A DNA stretch of 64,000 bases, from NCBI RefSeq assembly GCF_004764705.1, contig NZ_SHLX01000006.1, positions 264,935 through 328,934 on the forward strand, in the 5' to 3' direction. The DNA is from Paenibacillus cymbidii (GTDB lineage: Bacteria > Bacillota > Bacilli > Paenibacillales > NBRC-103111). Each line of letters begins with the position of its first letter. Position 1 is the first letter of the stretch. A model generated the notes under the pieces. It was not told where the DNA came from. It did no database searches and worked only from the letters and a program-made list of their open reading frames with translations. The translations under genes were made by a program, and so were the position numbers. Of this stretch, positions 1 to 9,400 are shown piece after piece.

Positions 1-127
1 TCCATATGGGCCGTTTTTTTGCCTGGAACGAATAATTGGGGCTAGCGAAATCTGCGGGTTTTGGGCAAACAGGCGGAAAATCGACTTGCGAAAATAGGCC
101 ACAACCGTTGCCTCTGAGACGACGGAC

Positions 128-960
128 TTAGAGGGGGTGCGGGGATAGCGGAAAAATAGACCCGGCTTCTGCCCGGAAAAAAGTAAAGCGATCAATTGAA
201 CCAGTCCCGTTGCGATGACACTGCACATGACAAACCCTTCGATGCGGCAGCGGCAGCAAGGTCATACGAATCCGCTTGCGCTGCTGCTCGCCTGTCACGC
301 GCTCCAGCGGATCCGGTTCGCCTTTCCGGCGATAGCGGTTCAGCTTCGGCATCGCCGAACTCCGGAAGCTGTAGCCGAATGCGCCAATGACTTGCTTAAT
401 TTCTCGAAACGTACCTTCCATCTTGAAGCGATAGCTGTATGCGGTGAGGATCTGTTGGGGTTCCAAGCTTAGGTCGATGCTGACGGATATCAAAAGACGC
501 TCGTCCTGTCGCACGAGCACAAAGCGCGGCTTCTGGTACAATCCGAGCCCCCTTGACAAATCCTCGCACAGAAAGGACATAATTTCTTTTTCGCCGTAGA
601 GGGTCACCATGGCCGTTAAAATCTGCTGCGCGTGTCTTAAACAACACGGGCGAGCTTCACCATCTTGCCTTTCTTCGGCGGACGCCCTCGACCTGGCTTC
701 TTCGTGGCAGGCGACTCGTAGGCAACGACATTCATCTTGGCTCGGGTCACGATGTGTACAGCGGACGTAAGTGAACGATTGCCCTCAGCCACTGCAGGGC
801 GAGAATGGACAGGTAGTAACGGTCAAGCAGGAGCAACGCTTGCCAAAGATATCCGCGGCCGCAATCGCTTGATCGATCACTTACACAACATGGGAGGCTT
901 GCGGCTCCCCGGATGAGTCGTCCCGGCCAAAGATCGCTTTTACGCCGTCCTGCAGATCAG
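128..960 (-). pseudogene. IS4-type transposase remnant, frameshifted
   Basis: The longest open piece (minus strand, start near 610) carries the IS4 signature Y-(2)-R-(3)-E-(6)-K exactly, inside YSYRFKMEGTFREIK, followed by a typical GAFGYSFRS..MPKLNRYR stretch. Upstream, reading frames change at least twice: around 640-740 another frame reads TRAKMNVVAYESPATKKPGR and further up a third frame reads LLLLDRYYLSILALQWL, both typical of the central part of this transposase family. The catalytic core is therefore split over several frames and the N-terminus is missing. No clear terminal inverted repeats or target duplication were seen. It is a decayed insertion sequence, surely inactive. Confidence 0.8.
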
Positions 961-1931
961 ATTAGTTCGGCAATGAGCAAGAATCGTTCGCACGTAATCA
1001 CGTTATTCCTCCCCCGCCCCCTTCCGTCTCCCTCCGGGGGAAACCGTTCCCTGCACCCCATCATTCGCCGTGTAGCAAGCCCAGCAATGACTTGCTGGGC
1101 AGCCATTAAGCGTGGGAAGGTAGAACCGCCTGTCAAGGCAAAAGAACGTGCCTTGACAGGCTCCCTTTGGCGGGGTTGATCGTAATCATTATTTTGCAAA
1201 TTGTAGTAGCAATGATCATGAAAACAGCGGTTCTAAATTGATTGAGAAAGCGTTTACATGTGTCGAATAATATGCAAAATCACAGCTAACCAGCAAGACA
1301 CGTCCGAGGAAGCGTACGACCGGCGCATGCCGATTCACAACATCGTACCAAACGCGTTGCAGCTATTTCAGCACCAGGCGGAGGAACGAAAGAAATGAAG
1401 AATCGACTCGTAATGACGCGGCCCCAGCGCCAGATCCCGCACGATGGAAGTGACACCGAGTTAATCAGTGCGCACCATGAGACCGACAACGACTACGACG
1501 AACCACTCGTACGCTGCGGCTCGGGAGAAGCAATTTCGAAAAGTAGACGAAATCTCATTCATAAATTTCAACATGGTATGGTCGATCGCAAAGATATCGG
1601 GTAGACTATCCAAGCAACCCTTTTTAACGATCTACTCTCCTTTCCGGCATAGGAACCGTAAGGATATCACAGATTCGCTCGTTTGGATCGTTTTACCATG
1701 GGTCAATTTTTGATGAGAACTTTTCACTGTCCAAGCCGACAGCCGGCCGCTACGGCAACACCCGCTACGTGTACGTATCGGAATCATACTGGAAGTTCGT
1801 TTTACCGAGGGCATACCCGTAGAACCAAAGCTTCAGCAACAGATACGTCGGCACCAGTTCCTGCGCTGCAGCAAACATGCAAAAAAGCACGATACCAAAT
1901 GGCACCGTGCTTTCGAGGGCTTCCTTAAATC
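961..1931. other. gene-free degenerate stretch with two hairpins
   Basis: No convincing intact gene is present. Two perfect inverted repeats stand out: 1079-1100 (arms GCCCAGCAA / TTGCTGGGC) and 1129-1160 (arms CCTGTCAAGGCA / TGCCTTGACAGG); neither has a following T-tract. On the minus strand at about 1780-1880 a short stretch reads LVPTYLLLKLWFYGYALGK before hitting stops, which might be a decayed membrane permease segment (weak). Short open frames here lack ribosome sites and family resemblance. Confidence 0.4.
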
Positions 1932-2135
1932 TTACAGTTTAACGACGTTCTCGGCTTGTGGTCCGCGATTGCCTTGAACGACGTTGAATTCAACGCGTTG
2001 GCCTTCGTCAAGTGTTTTGTAGCCGTCGCCGACGATTGCGCTGAAGTGCACGAATACGTCTTTGCCGCCTTCAACTTCGATGAAGCCAAAACCTTTCTCT
2101 GCGTTGAACCATTTTACTGTGCCTTGCTGTGCCAT
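1932..2135 (-). CDS. cold-shock protein, CspA family
   Basis: A 67-residue single cold-shock domain that binds single-stranded RNA or DNA and acts as an RNA chaperone. RNP1 is seen as KGFGFI (about residues 15-20) and RNP2 as VFVHF (about 27-31); the first residues [18 protein letters not shown] are typical. The start is fixed by a GGAGG ribosome site 9 bases upstream, so a longer in-frame reading that begins in the leader is not used. The length matches the family. It is transcribed alone, toward the transposase remnant, with about 200 bases of leader available for cold-responsive control (inferred). Confidence 0.96.
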   Translation of the reverse strand: MAQQGTVKWFNAEKGFGFIEVEGGKDVFVHFSAIVGDGYKTLDEGQRVEFNVVQGNRGPQAENVVKL

Positions 2136-2329
2136 CTGAACATACCTCCAAATAAAGTTTAATATGTCACTTCTATTTACCACCGTAAATAAAAAATCAC
2201 ACATTCGAAAAGGTACCTCTCCGTCAAGAGATCCCCTTTCGAACGTGCGAATTCAGGTCGATCTTTCCGAATTGATTTCATCATAGCATACAACCGCCAT
2301 TTCCGCAACACGTCTATTAAAGCGCTCTC

Positions 2330-2367
2330 AAAAATTTTTGGGCGTATTTCGACTGGTCGAAATACGC
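2330..2367 (-). terminator. terminator of the eCIS regulatory operon
   Basis: On the minus strand a 12-bp perfect stem (GCGTATTTCGAC pairing with GTCGAAATACGC, two-base loop) is followed by CCAAAAATTTTT. It lies about 60 bases after the stop of the DUF4157 gene and before cspA, so it probably closes the long minus-strand operon. Confidence 0.7.
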
Positions 2368-2424
2368 TCCTTGACTCGCCAGCGGTACCGCACCGGCAAC
2401 CGCGGGTTTCCCCGGTCATGACGA

Positions 2425-4014
2425 CTATTCCGCCCCTCCGCCGCCACCGCCGCCGGCACTTCCACCGCTTTGCTGCACGACATGCGTCAACTCGTGAGCC
2501 AGCAGCTCCTGGCCCGCCTCATTGCCGGGATTGTACTCTCCCTGGCGAAAAAACACATCGTTGCCGAGCGTAAACGCACGGGCCCCAATCGAGCGGGACA
2601 ACTCGTCCGATTCCGCGTCATTGTGAATTTTGGCACTACTGAAATCGGCGCCGAACGCGTCTTCCATCTGGCCTCGGGTGCCCTCCTCGATCGACTGGCC
2701 ACTGCCGCGTTTGGCTTGAATCCGCTGCTCGATGTCGCGCGGTGGCGCAAAGGAACCGCCGTCTTCCGCGTCGCGCTGCACAGCCCCGAATGCAGGCTTC
2801 ATCTGCAACTCGTCCTCGCCTTCTCCTTCGCCGCTCTCCTCATCGCCGAGCGAACGCTGCAACGAGTCCGCCGCTGGCTTCATCTGCAGAGCATCGTCGC
2901 CTTCGCTTTCGTCCATTTCGCTCTCCATCGGCGCATCGAATGCCTCGTCGGCGTCGCTGCCATCGACTTCTCCGCTTTCTTCCTCGCCGAGCGAACGCTG
3001 CAACGACTCCGCCGCGGGCTTCATCTGCAGAGCATCGTCGCCTTCGCTTTCGTCCATTTCGCTCTCCATCGGCGCGTCGAATGCTTCGTCGGCGTCACTC
3101 CCGTCGACTTCTCCGCTTTCTTCCTCGCCTAGCGAACGCTGCAGCGATTCCGCCGCGGGCTTCATCTGCAGTTCGTCCTCGCCTTCCCCTTCGCCGCTCT
3201 CCTCATCGCCCAGCGAACGCTGCAACGACTCCGCCGCTGGCTTCATCTGCAGAGCATCGTCGCCTTCGCTTTCGTCCATTTCGCTCTCCATCGGCGCGTC
3301 GAATGCCTCATCGGCGTCGCTGCTGTCGACTTCTCCGCTTTCTTCCTCGCCCAGCGAACGCTGCAACGACTCCGCCGCCGGCTTCATCTGCAGCTCGTCC
3401 TCGCCTTCCCCTTCGCCGCTCTCCTCATCGCCCAGCGAACGCTGCAACGACTCCGCCGCCGGCTTCATCTGCAGCTCGTCTTCGCCTTCCCCTTCGCCGC
3501 TCTCCTCATCGCCCAGCGAACGCTGCAGCGACTCCGCCGCCGGCTTCATCTGCAGCTCGTCTTCGCCTTCTCCTTCGCCGCTCTCCTCATCGCCCAGCGA
3601 ACGCTGCAACGACTCCGCCGCTGGCTTCATCTGCAGCTCGTCCTCGCCTTCTCCTTCGCCGCTCTCCTCATCGTCGCGCTGCACGGAACCGCCGCCCTGA
3701 TTCGCAGCCGAAATGTGCTGCACCACCTGCTTCGCTTTTGCGTCGGCCTCTTGCTCATACGCATCGCCCACCGGCCCGACCGTCAGCTTCGCCTGCACCG
3801 GCAGCCGCGTCCCCCCGCCCGAACCGAGCAAGCTTTGTACGCCGCGATTGCCGATCGCCGCCTGCATGCCCATCACATCCCCAGGCGTGATGGACGACGG
3901 CGTTGCCGCTTTCTGCTGCCAATCCTCCGACGGCCCCGCCGCCGTACGACCGGACGGACCCGCATGACTTCCTGCCCCGCTGCGACTGCCGCCATGACTT
4001 TTATGAGACAACAT
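2425..4014 (-). CDS. DUF4157 (eCIS core domain) protein with acidic tandem repeats
   Basis: 529 residues. The DUF4157 hallmark appears in two parts: residues 74-100 (VQAKLTVGPVGDAYEQEAD...) and about 425-516, ending in a zinc-protease-like HELTH at 507-511 within LLAHELTHVVQQ. Between them are nine acidic repeats (residues 115-417): six units of 27 and three of 47, each ending in LQMKPAAESLQRSLG or a variant. The tail is Gly-rich. DUF4157 proteins are a known marker of extracellular contractile injection systems, where they are thought to be toxin or cargo-loading components; the metallopeptidase activity is inferred only. Family members usually have a much shorter linker. It is the last gene of the regulatory operon, 82 bases after the SpoIIE gene. 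Confidence 0.9.
   Translation of the reverse strand: MLSHKSHGGSRSGAGSHAGPSGRTAAGPSEDWQQKAATPSSITPGDVMGMQAAIGNRGVQSLLGSGGGTRLPVQAKLTVGPVGDAYEQEADAKAKQVVQHISAANQGGGSVQRDDEESGEGEGEDELQMKPAAESLQRSLGDEESGEGEGEDELQMKPAAESLQRSLGDEESGEGEGEDELQMKPAAESLQRSLGDEESGEGEGEDELQMKPAAESLQRSLGEEESGEVDSSDADEAFDAPMESEMDESEGDDALQMKPAAESLQRSLGDEESGEGEGEDELQMKPAAESLQRSLGEEESGEVDGSDADEAFDAPMESEMDESEGDDALQMKPAAESLQRSLGEEESGEVDGSDADEAFDAPMESEMDESEGDDALQMKPAADSLQRSLGDEESGEGEGEDELQMKPAFGAVQRDAEDGGSFAPPRDIEQRIQAKRGSGQSIEEGTRGQMEDAFGADFSSAKIHNDAESDELSRSIGARAFTLGNDVFFRQGEYNPGNEAGQELLAHELTHVVQQSGGSAGGGGGGGAE
2764..3672 (-). repeat. 81-bp and 141-bp in-frame tandem repeats
   Basis: Nine in-frame units inside the DUF4157 gene in order short, short, short, short, long, short, long, long, short. 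Short units (81 bp) encode DEESGEGEGEDELQMKPAAE plus SLQRSLG; long units (141 bp) replace the Gly-Glu part with SDADEAFDAPMESEMDESEG. Neighbouring units are nearly identical at DNA level, implying recent expansion and likely length variation between strains. Confidence 0.95.
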
Positions 4015-4096
4015 CGAAATGGCCTCCCGTACTCCCAGTTTCTTCTAAACCCATCATAGGCGGAAAAGGTCGAAAATACAACAACATTTCGAGCGT

Positions 4097-5593
4097 TTAC
4101 CCCGCGTTTCGACGCACCATCAGCACGGCGATATCGTCCGATTGCTGCGCCCCGCGGGCGAACCGGTCGACGTCCTGGAGCAGCCGCGTGATGCTTTGGT
4201 TCATCGGCACATCGGTCGGCTCCGCCTGCAGAAGCGCCGTCAACCGCTCGACACCATACTGCGCATAAACCGGATCCTCGGCTTCCGATATGCCGTCGGT
4301 ATACAGTACGATCCGTTCGCCGGGCGCCATAATCGCGATGTTGTCCGTATACTGCGCATCCTCCAGCACGCCGAGCGGCAGCCCTTTCGTCCCTCGCAGC
4401 GGCTCGATCGAACCGTCGCCGCGAATAAGCAGCGGCAGACAGTGGCCGCCGTCGCTGAACATCAGCACGCCGGAAGCCGTATCCAGCAACCCGCAGAAAA
4501 TGGTCGCGAACATCCCCGAATCGTCGCGGCACAGCTCGCGATTAACGGCGGTAAGCAGTTGGCCGGGCGTTGTGCCGTCGGTCATTTTGCCTTTGATCAG
4601 CGTCATCGTGACCGCCATGAACAGCGCCGCGGGAATGCCTTTGTCCGACACGTCGCCCAGCGCAAAAAACAGGCTCGTATCGCTCAGCGCAAAATAATCG
4701 TAGAAATCGCCGCCCACCTCGCGGGCCGGCCGCAAAATTGCGTCCACCTCGGCGCCAAACGAATGCTCGTCCGCCGACCCGGCTTGCTCGCTCTCCGCCG
4801 GACTGCCGTACGTAATGCCGGCGTCGCTGATCGTCATGACGGCGCCGCTCTGGTTGACCGACACGCCAAGCTTGGCGAACGGCCCGCGCGGCAGGAAGCT
4901 CATCTGAATGTCGCGGGCGATACGGAGCTCGCTGTCCATCCGCTCCTTGAGCGCGTACGTTTCTTTCAGCGCCTGCATCGATTTCTCCAGCGCGTCGTAG
5001 AGCATCGCGTTCTCCAGCGAAACGGCCGTCGGCGAGGCGATCGACTGCAGCAGCTTCACGTCGCGGTCGCTGAACGGCTTGTTCCCGCGTTTGTTCAGCA
5101 CCTGCAGCACGCCGACGATTTCGCCTTTGCTGATCACGGGAACGCACAGCATGTTGCGCGTCGGGTAATCGGTGCGGGTCGCCACCTTGCTCGACCAGCG
5201 CGGATCGCCGGCGGCGTCGTCGATTTTGACCGATTCGCCCGTCTGTGCCACCCACCCCGCGATGCCTTCGCCGATCTTGAGCCGGATCTCGCGGATTTGA
5301 TCGACCTTGTCGCCTACCGCCAGCTCGAAGAACAGCTCGCCCTTCTCCTTGTCGACGAGAATGACCGAGGACGCTTCCGCATTCATCACACTCGCCGTCG
5401 TGGCCATGATGTTGCGCAGCAAATCCTGCTTGCGGATCGTCGAGTTCATTTCCAGGCTCAATTCAAACAGCTGCTGCGTGCGCTGCAGTTCCTTTTCCGC
5501 CGTACGTTTGGAAACGAACATCCAAATCAGCCCGCCCGCCGCTGCGGCGGCCAATGCATAAGGCACGAGAAGCGCCGCTGTCATATCGTTCAC
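4097..5593 (-). CDS. GAF-domain PP2C/SpoIIE-type serine phosphatase (RsbU-like)
   Basis: 498 residues: one N-terminal membrane segment (about 6-27), a short coiled linker, a GAF domain (about 45-200) and a SpoIIE/PP2C phosphatase domain (about 225-495). The metal-binding acidic motifs are visible: VGGDFYDYF, GDVSDKGIPAALF and the C-terminal SDDIAVLMV. Such enzymes dephosphorylate a STAS-domain antagonist, and the two next upstream genes encode exactly a STAS protein and an HATPase kinase, so a three-component partner switch is encoded together. The GAF domain probably senses a small ligand or redox state at the membrane. Being located between these genes and the DUF4157 gene, it likely controls eCIS production or release (inferred). 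Confidence 0.92.
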   Translation of the reverse strand: MNDMTAALLVPYALAAAAAGGLIWMFVSKRTAEKELQRTQQLFELSLEMNSTIRKQDLLRNIMATTASVMNAEASSVILVDKEKGELFFELAVGDKVDQIREIRLKIGEGIAGWVAQTGESVKIDDAAGDPRWSSKVATRTDYPTRNMLCVPVISKGEIVGVLQVLNKRGNKPFSDRDVKLLQSIASPTAVSLENAMLYDALEKSMQALKETYALKERMDSELRIARDIQMSFLPRGPFAKLGVSVNQSGAVMTISDAGITYGSPAESEQAGSADEHSFGAEVDAILRPAREVGGDFYDYFALSDTSLFFALGDVSDKGIPAALFMAVTMTLIKGKMTDGTTPGQLLTAVNRELCRDDSGMFATIFCGLLDTASGVLMFSDGGHCLPLLIRGDGSIEPLRGTKGLPLGVLEDAQYTDNIAIMAPGERIVLYTDGISEAEDPVYAQYGVERLTALLQAEPTDVPMNQSITRLLQDVDRFARGAQQSDDIAVLMVRRNAG

Positions 5594-5642
5594 CTCCGTT
5601 CCTTCCGTGACATCTGTGACATCTGTGACCCCTGCCGGCCGC

Positions 5643-5978
5643 TTACGACAGCGCCGCTACGGCGTCCGCCTCGCCCGGATAAATGGCAAAGATGCTGCTG
5701 AACCCGGACATATCGAACACTTCCTTGACATTGGCCGACATGCCGGCAAGCGCCAGTTTGCCGCCCACCGCCTTCAGCTTCTTCGCCGCCACAAGAAAAA
5801 TGCGCAACCCCGCGCTGCTCACATAATCGAGCCCGGTCAGCTCGAACACGAACAGCTTGTTGCCGCCGCCGGACAGCTGGCCGAACTTCGTTTCCAGCGA
5901 GCTTGACGTATTCGTATCGAGCCGACCGTTCAGCGTTAAAATGATGATTCCGCCCTGCGTACGTTCCGTAATCTCCAT
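5643..5978 (-). CDS. STAS-domain anti-sigma factor antagonist
   Basis: 111 residues, a complete STAS domain. The phosphorylation loop reads DYVSSAGLR at residues 51-59, with the Ser pair followed by Ala-Gly-Leu as in SpoIIAA and RsbV. In the known mechanism the kinase phosphorylates this serine and a PP2C phosphatase removes the phosphate; the unphosphorylated form binds the kinase and frees its other partner. Both enzymes flank this gene (kinase 27 bases upstream, phosphatase 49 bases downstream). No sigma factor gene is present in the window, so the final target is unknown. Confidence 0.93.
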   Translation of the reverse strand: MEITERTQGGIIILTLNGRLDTNTSSSLETKFGQLSGGGNKLFVFELTGLDYVSSAGLRIFLVAAKKLKAVGGKLALAGMSANVKEVFDMSGFSSIFAIYPGEADAVAALS

Positions 5979-6005
5979 GATCGCATCTCCTTCGATTCCA
6001 AGTTG

Positions 6006-6422
6006 CTACCGGCGTTTTTTCGCCAGCCTCACGACGTTGCACCCGTCTTCTCGCGTATAAGCCACTTCATCCATCACTTGGCGTACAAAATAAATTCCCA
6101 GGCCGCCGATGCCGCGCTCGTCGATGCCGAGCGACGTGTCCGGGTCCGGCCGCGCGAACGGATCGAACGGCACGCCTTCGTCGACGATGCGAATCTCCAC
6201 CTCCGACTCCGTGGCCGTAAACGTCACGACAATGCCGTGACGCCCGTCCTTCGGATACGCGTAGCTGATCGTATTCGTCACCAACTCGTCGCATACGAGC
6301 TGAAGGTGAAACGCGAGCTGCGGATCCAACCCCGCCTCCGCCTGCAGCCGCTCGATCGTTTCCCGCAGCCGCTCCAACTCGCCAAGCTCATTGTACAGCT
6401 CAATCGATACGCTTACGCTCAC
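6006..6422 (-). CDS. HATPase-domain serine kinase / anti-sigma factor (RsbW-like)
   Basis: 138 residues, a single GHKL ATPase fold. N-box: LVCDELVTNTISYAYP (about 40-57); G1 box: IVDEGVPFDP; G2 box: GIGGLGIYFVRQVMDE. This is the arrangement of RsbW/SpoIIAB-type kinases, which bind a sigma factor or other target and phosphorylate a STAS antagonist. It sits between the translocase-HEAT gene (24 bases) and the STAS gene. The partner held by this kinase cannot be read from the sequence. Confidence 0.92.
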   Translation of the reverse strand: MSVSVSIELYNELGELERLRETIERLQAEAGLDPQLAFHLQLVCDELVTNTISYAYPKDGRHGIVVTFTATESEVEIRIVDEGVPFDPFARPDPDTSLGIDERGIGGLGIYFVRQVMDEVAYTREDGCNVVRLAKKRR

Positions 6423-6445
6423 GGCGAAACAACCTCCGTTTCCTG

Positions 6446-9400
6446 TCAGCCCATTTTCATCAGCATGCTTTCCAGCAGCCGGACGCGCGCACCGGAAGCC
6501 TGCAGCAAGCCGATGCCGATTTCCGGGTATAGCCTGACGAGCCGGGCCAAGTCTTCGCCGCGCAGCGCAAGCACGCGCACCTCGTCAAAAAACGCCTGCG
6601 CCGACACCGCCGAAGCGGATTGGTCGAGAATGGCCGTTTCGCCAAACGCCATCTTCGGCCCGAGTACGCCGATCGTGCCGATCGAACCGTCGGCCATCGT
6701 GCCGCTCAGCTCGATGTTGCCGTCGACGATGATGTACATGCGGGAGAACGTTTCGCCCGCCTGAATCAGGAACGCGCCGTCCGGATGAACCTCCTCGGAA
6801 GCGATGCCGGCGATGAGCCCCAGCTCGTCGACCGACAAATGTGCAAACAGCTCCACCTGCTTCAAAAACACGACTTTATCCAGCAAGCTCAAAAACTTGC
6901 GTTCCTCCTGCATGTCGCCCGCCTCCTTACGCCTTTCCATATCGAGCGCATAGCCGGCAATTTGCCGCAGCCAGCCGTCGGCGCCCGCCGCTTCCGCTTC
7001 GTGGCGCACGACCTCCAGCGCCGCCTGAACCGGCGCCTTTCCTTCGCCCGCGTCCGCGCGGGTCGCCGCAGCCTCCAAAACCGCCGGTCGCGCCGCTGCC
7101 GCCGCATCCTGCTGCAGCAGCGCGAACAGCGCCGCCGCCAGCCGCCGGTCGCCCGGCCCTTCCGCCAGCGCCTCCAGCCCGTTCTCGCGGACGTCGTCGT
7201 CCGCGTCGGTCACGGCCTGGCGGATCGTAGCGACGACCTGCTCGTCGGCCAGCGCCGCCAGCACCGCCCAGGCCGCGTCGCTGAGCGCGTCCCTGATTTC
7301 GCCGTAGCGGCGCTCGCACAGCGCGGCCGCTTCGGACAACCCGAGCGCGCGCAGCGCTTCCGGCAGCGCACGGTTGCGGCCGATATCGGCGATTCGCGCC
7401 AGACACGCGTCCACGAGCAGCTCGCGCACCCGCCGCTCCGGCAGGATGCCGGCGAGCGCCACGACCGCCGCTTTCCAACTGAGCGGATCGGGCTGCTTCA
7501 TGCCGTCAAACAGATCGGACAGCGCCGGTTCGCCCATATCGGCGAACGCCTGCACGATCGCCTTGCGCAGCTCCTTGTCGGCGAGCGGATACATCGCCAG
7601 CAGCCGCGGCACCGTTTCCCGCCGCCGCAGCTTGCCGAGGCACGCCGCCGCCGCCACCTTGACGGCCGGCTTGTCGTCGCCGAGCAGCGACTCGACCCAC
7701 TCGGCGTAGCTGTCCAGGCCAAGCGCCGCGATCGTGCGGCAGCCGTACACGGCGGATTCGCCGCCCGTGTCGAGCAGCTTGACGATCGTTTCGCCGCAGG
7801 CGGCGTAGCTCTCGTCGCTCCCAAGCGTGTACAGCGCCAGAATCGCTTCGCTGGCGACGTGCGGGTGCGCGTCAAGCAGCTTCATGCGAATGAAGAAATG
7901 CGCCTGGCTCTTCAGATGTTTGGCCCTTCCGAGCAGCCGCACGCACTCGGAGCGCACCTCGACGTCCTCGTCCTCGAGAAACGACGCCACCTGCACCAGC
8001 TGCTGCAAGTCGGCGCCGTGCAGCGTCATCGCCCGCAGCGCCGCCAGCTTGATCCGCGGGCTGTCCTCATGGATCAGCCCGATCAGCTGCGGCAGGTGCG
8101 CGGGATCTTTGGCCTTGCCGGCGATTTCGAGCGCAAGCTCGCGCACGTAATCGTTCGGATGCTGCAAGTAGCCGAGAATCGCCTGCATCGCCTTCGTCTG
8201 GCGGATGCCGCCGAAGAACGACTCGGCGATGTCGGACAGCTGGTCGTGCAGCGTCTGCACGCTGCGCACCAACTCTTTCATGTACAGATTGCGGCTGTAC
8301 CATGCCGTGGCGACGAGCGCCACCGCCAGAACGAGACCGATCGCCGCCTGCGGCGTCAGTTCGATCCAGCCGGACGAATGCAGCAGCGACAGCAGCGCGC
8401 CGAACAGGATGCCCGCCGACGCGGCGATCGCCTGCACCACGTAACGAATGCCGTCGCGCCGGCCGAGCGGCTGCATTTTGAAGAACAGTTGGTAGCACGG
8501 CTCGGCGAAATAATAATACAAAATATAAATGACCGCATACGCGCACGAAACGGCCGCCAGGCTGTGCGGCGCCCCGACGAACATCGTCGTGACGGCGAAG
8601 CCGCCGAGGAACACGACCGTAATCGCCAGCAGCATGTTGCTGGCGCCAAGCCAGTTCATCAGCCGCGTCGATACGGTTTGCAGTACCAGCGAGAACGTAA
8701 ATTGCAGTGTGATGACGATGCCGTAGAAAGCGGTCAAGTCGCTTTCGTTCGGATAGGTCGTTTGCGCCGCGTTAAAATACTGGTATTCGATCAAAAAATA
8801 AAGCGCCGGCATCAGCGTCATCAGCGCCATCGCGCACAGCAGGAACGGGCTGCCCACGATCAGGCGCGCATACTGGCCGGTAGTCAGCGCTTCTTCCTGC
8901 GGTGCGGCGGCCGCTTCCGATTTCCGCTCCGCCTTGAGCGTGAGCGGAACCAAATATTTGGCGATCGCCAGGCGGAAATAACGGTAACCGATCAGCAGCA
9001 CGACAGGGGCCAGCGCATAGACGACTTCCGTGCCGAACCATTTGACGAACACCTGGGCGACAAAACCGGCAACGATACCGCCGATCGTAGCCGACGCCAC
9101 GAAGATCGGCATGAGCCGCTTGGCTTGCTGCGTCGGACATAAATCGAATGCCGTGGCCCACAGCAGCAAGGTCATCTGGCGAACGACGAAGTTGGAAGAG
9201 AGGAACAGGATCGGATAATAGTAGATGAAATCGATGCCGCCCAGCTTGAAGCCGAGCAGCACAAGACCGTTCGCCAGCAGCGCCAGCGCCATCAGCAAAT
9301 ACAGCGTGCGCATCAGCTTCGGCTTCGGCAGCAGACTCGCCATCTTGGCCAGCAGCCAGCCTTCCAGCGGCAGCAGCATCGCCTCGACGATGTACATGAG

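Noticed and set aside
913..1713. Several short open frames between the transposase remnant and cspA
   Set aside because: No ribosome sites, no hydrophobic or domain pattern, low-quality composition.
2732..3890. Ser/Pro-rich plus-strand frames over the DUF4157 gene
   Set aside because: They exist only because the repeats on the other strand lack stops in all phases; no start signal or known domain.
6620..9142. An 840-codon plus-strand frame opposite the translocase-HEAT gene
   Set aside because: Arg/Gln-rich antisense reading typical of high-GC genes; the minus strand has clear domains.
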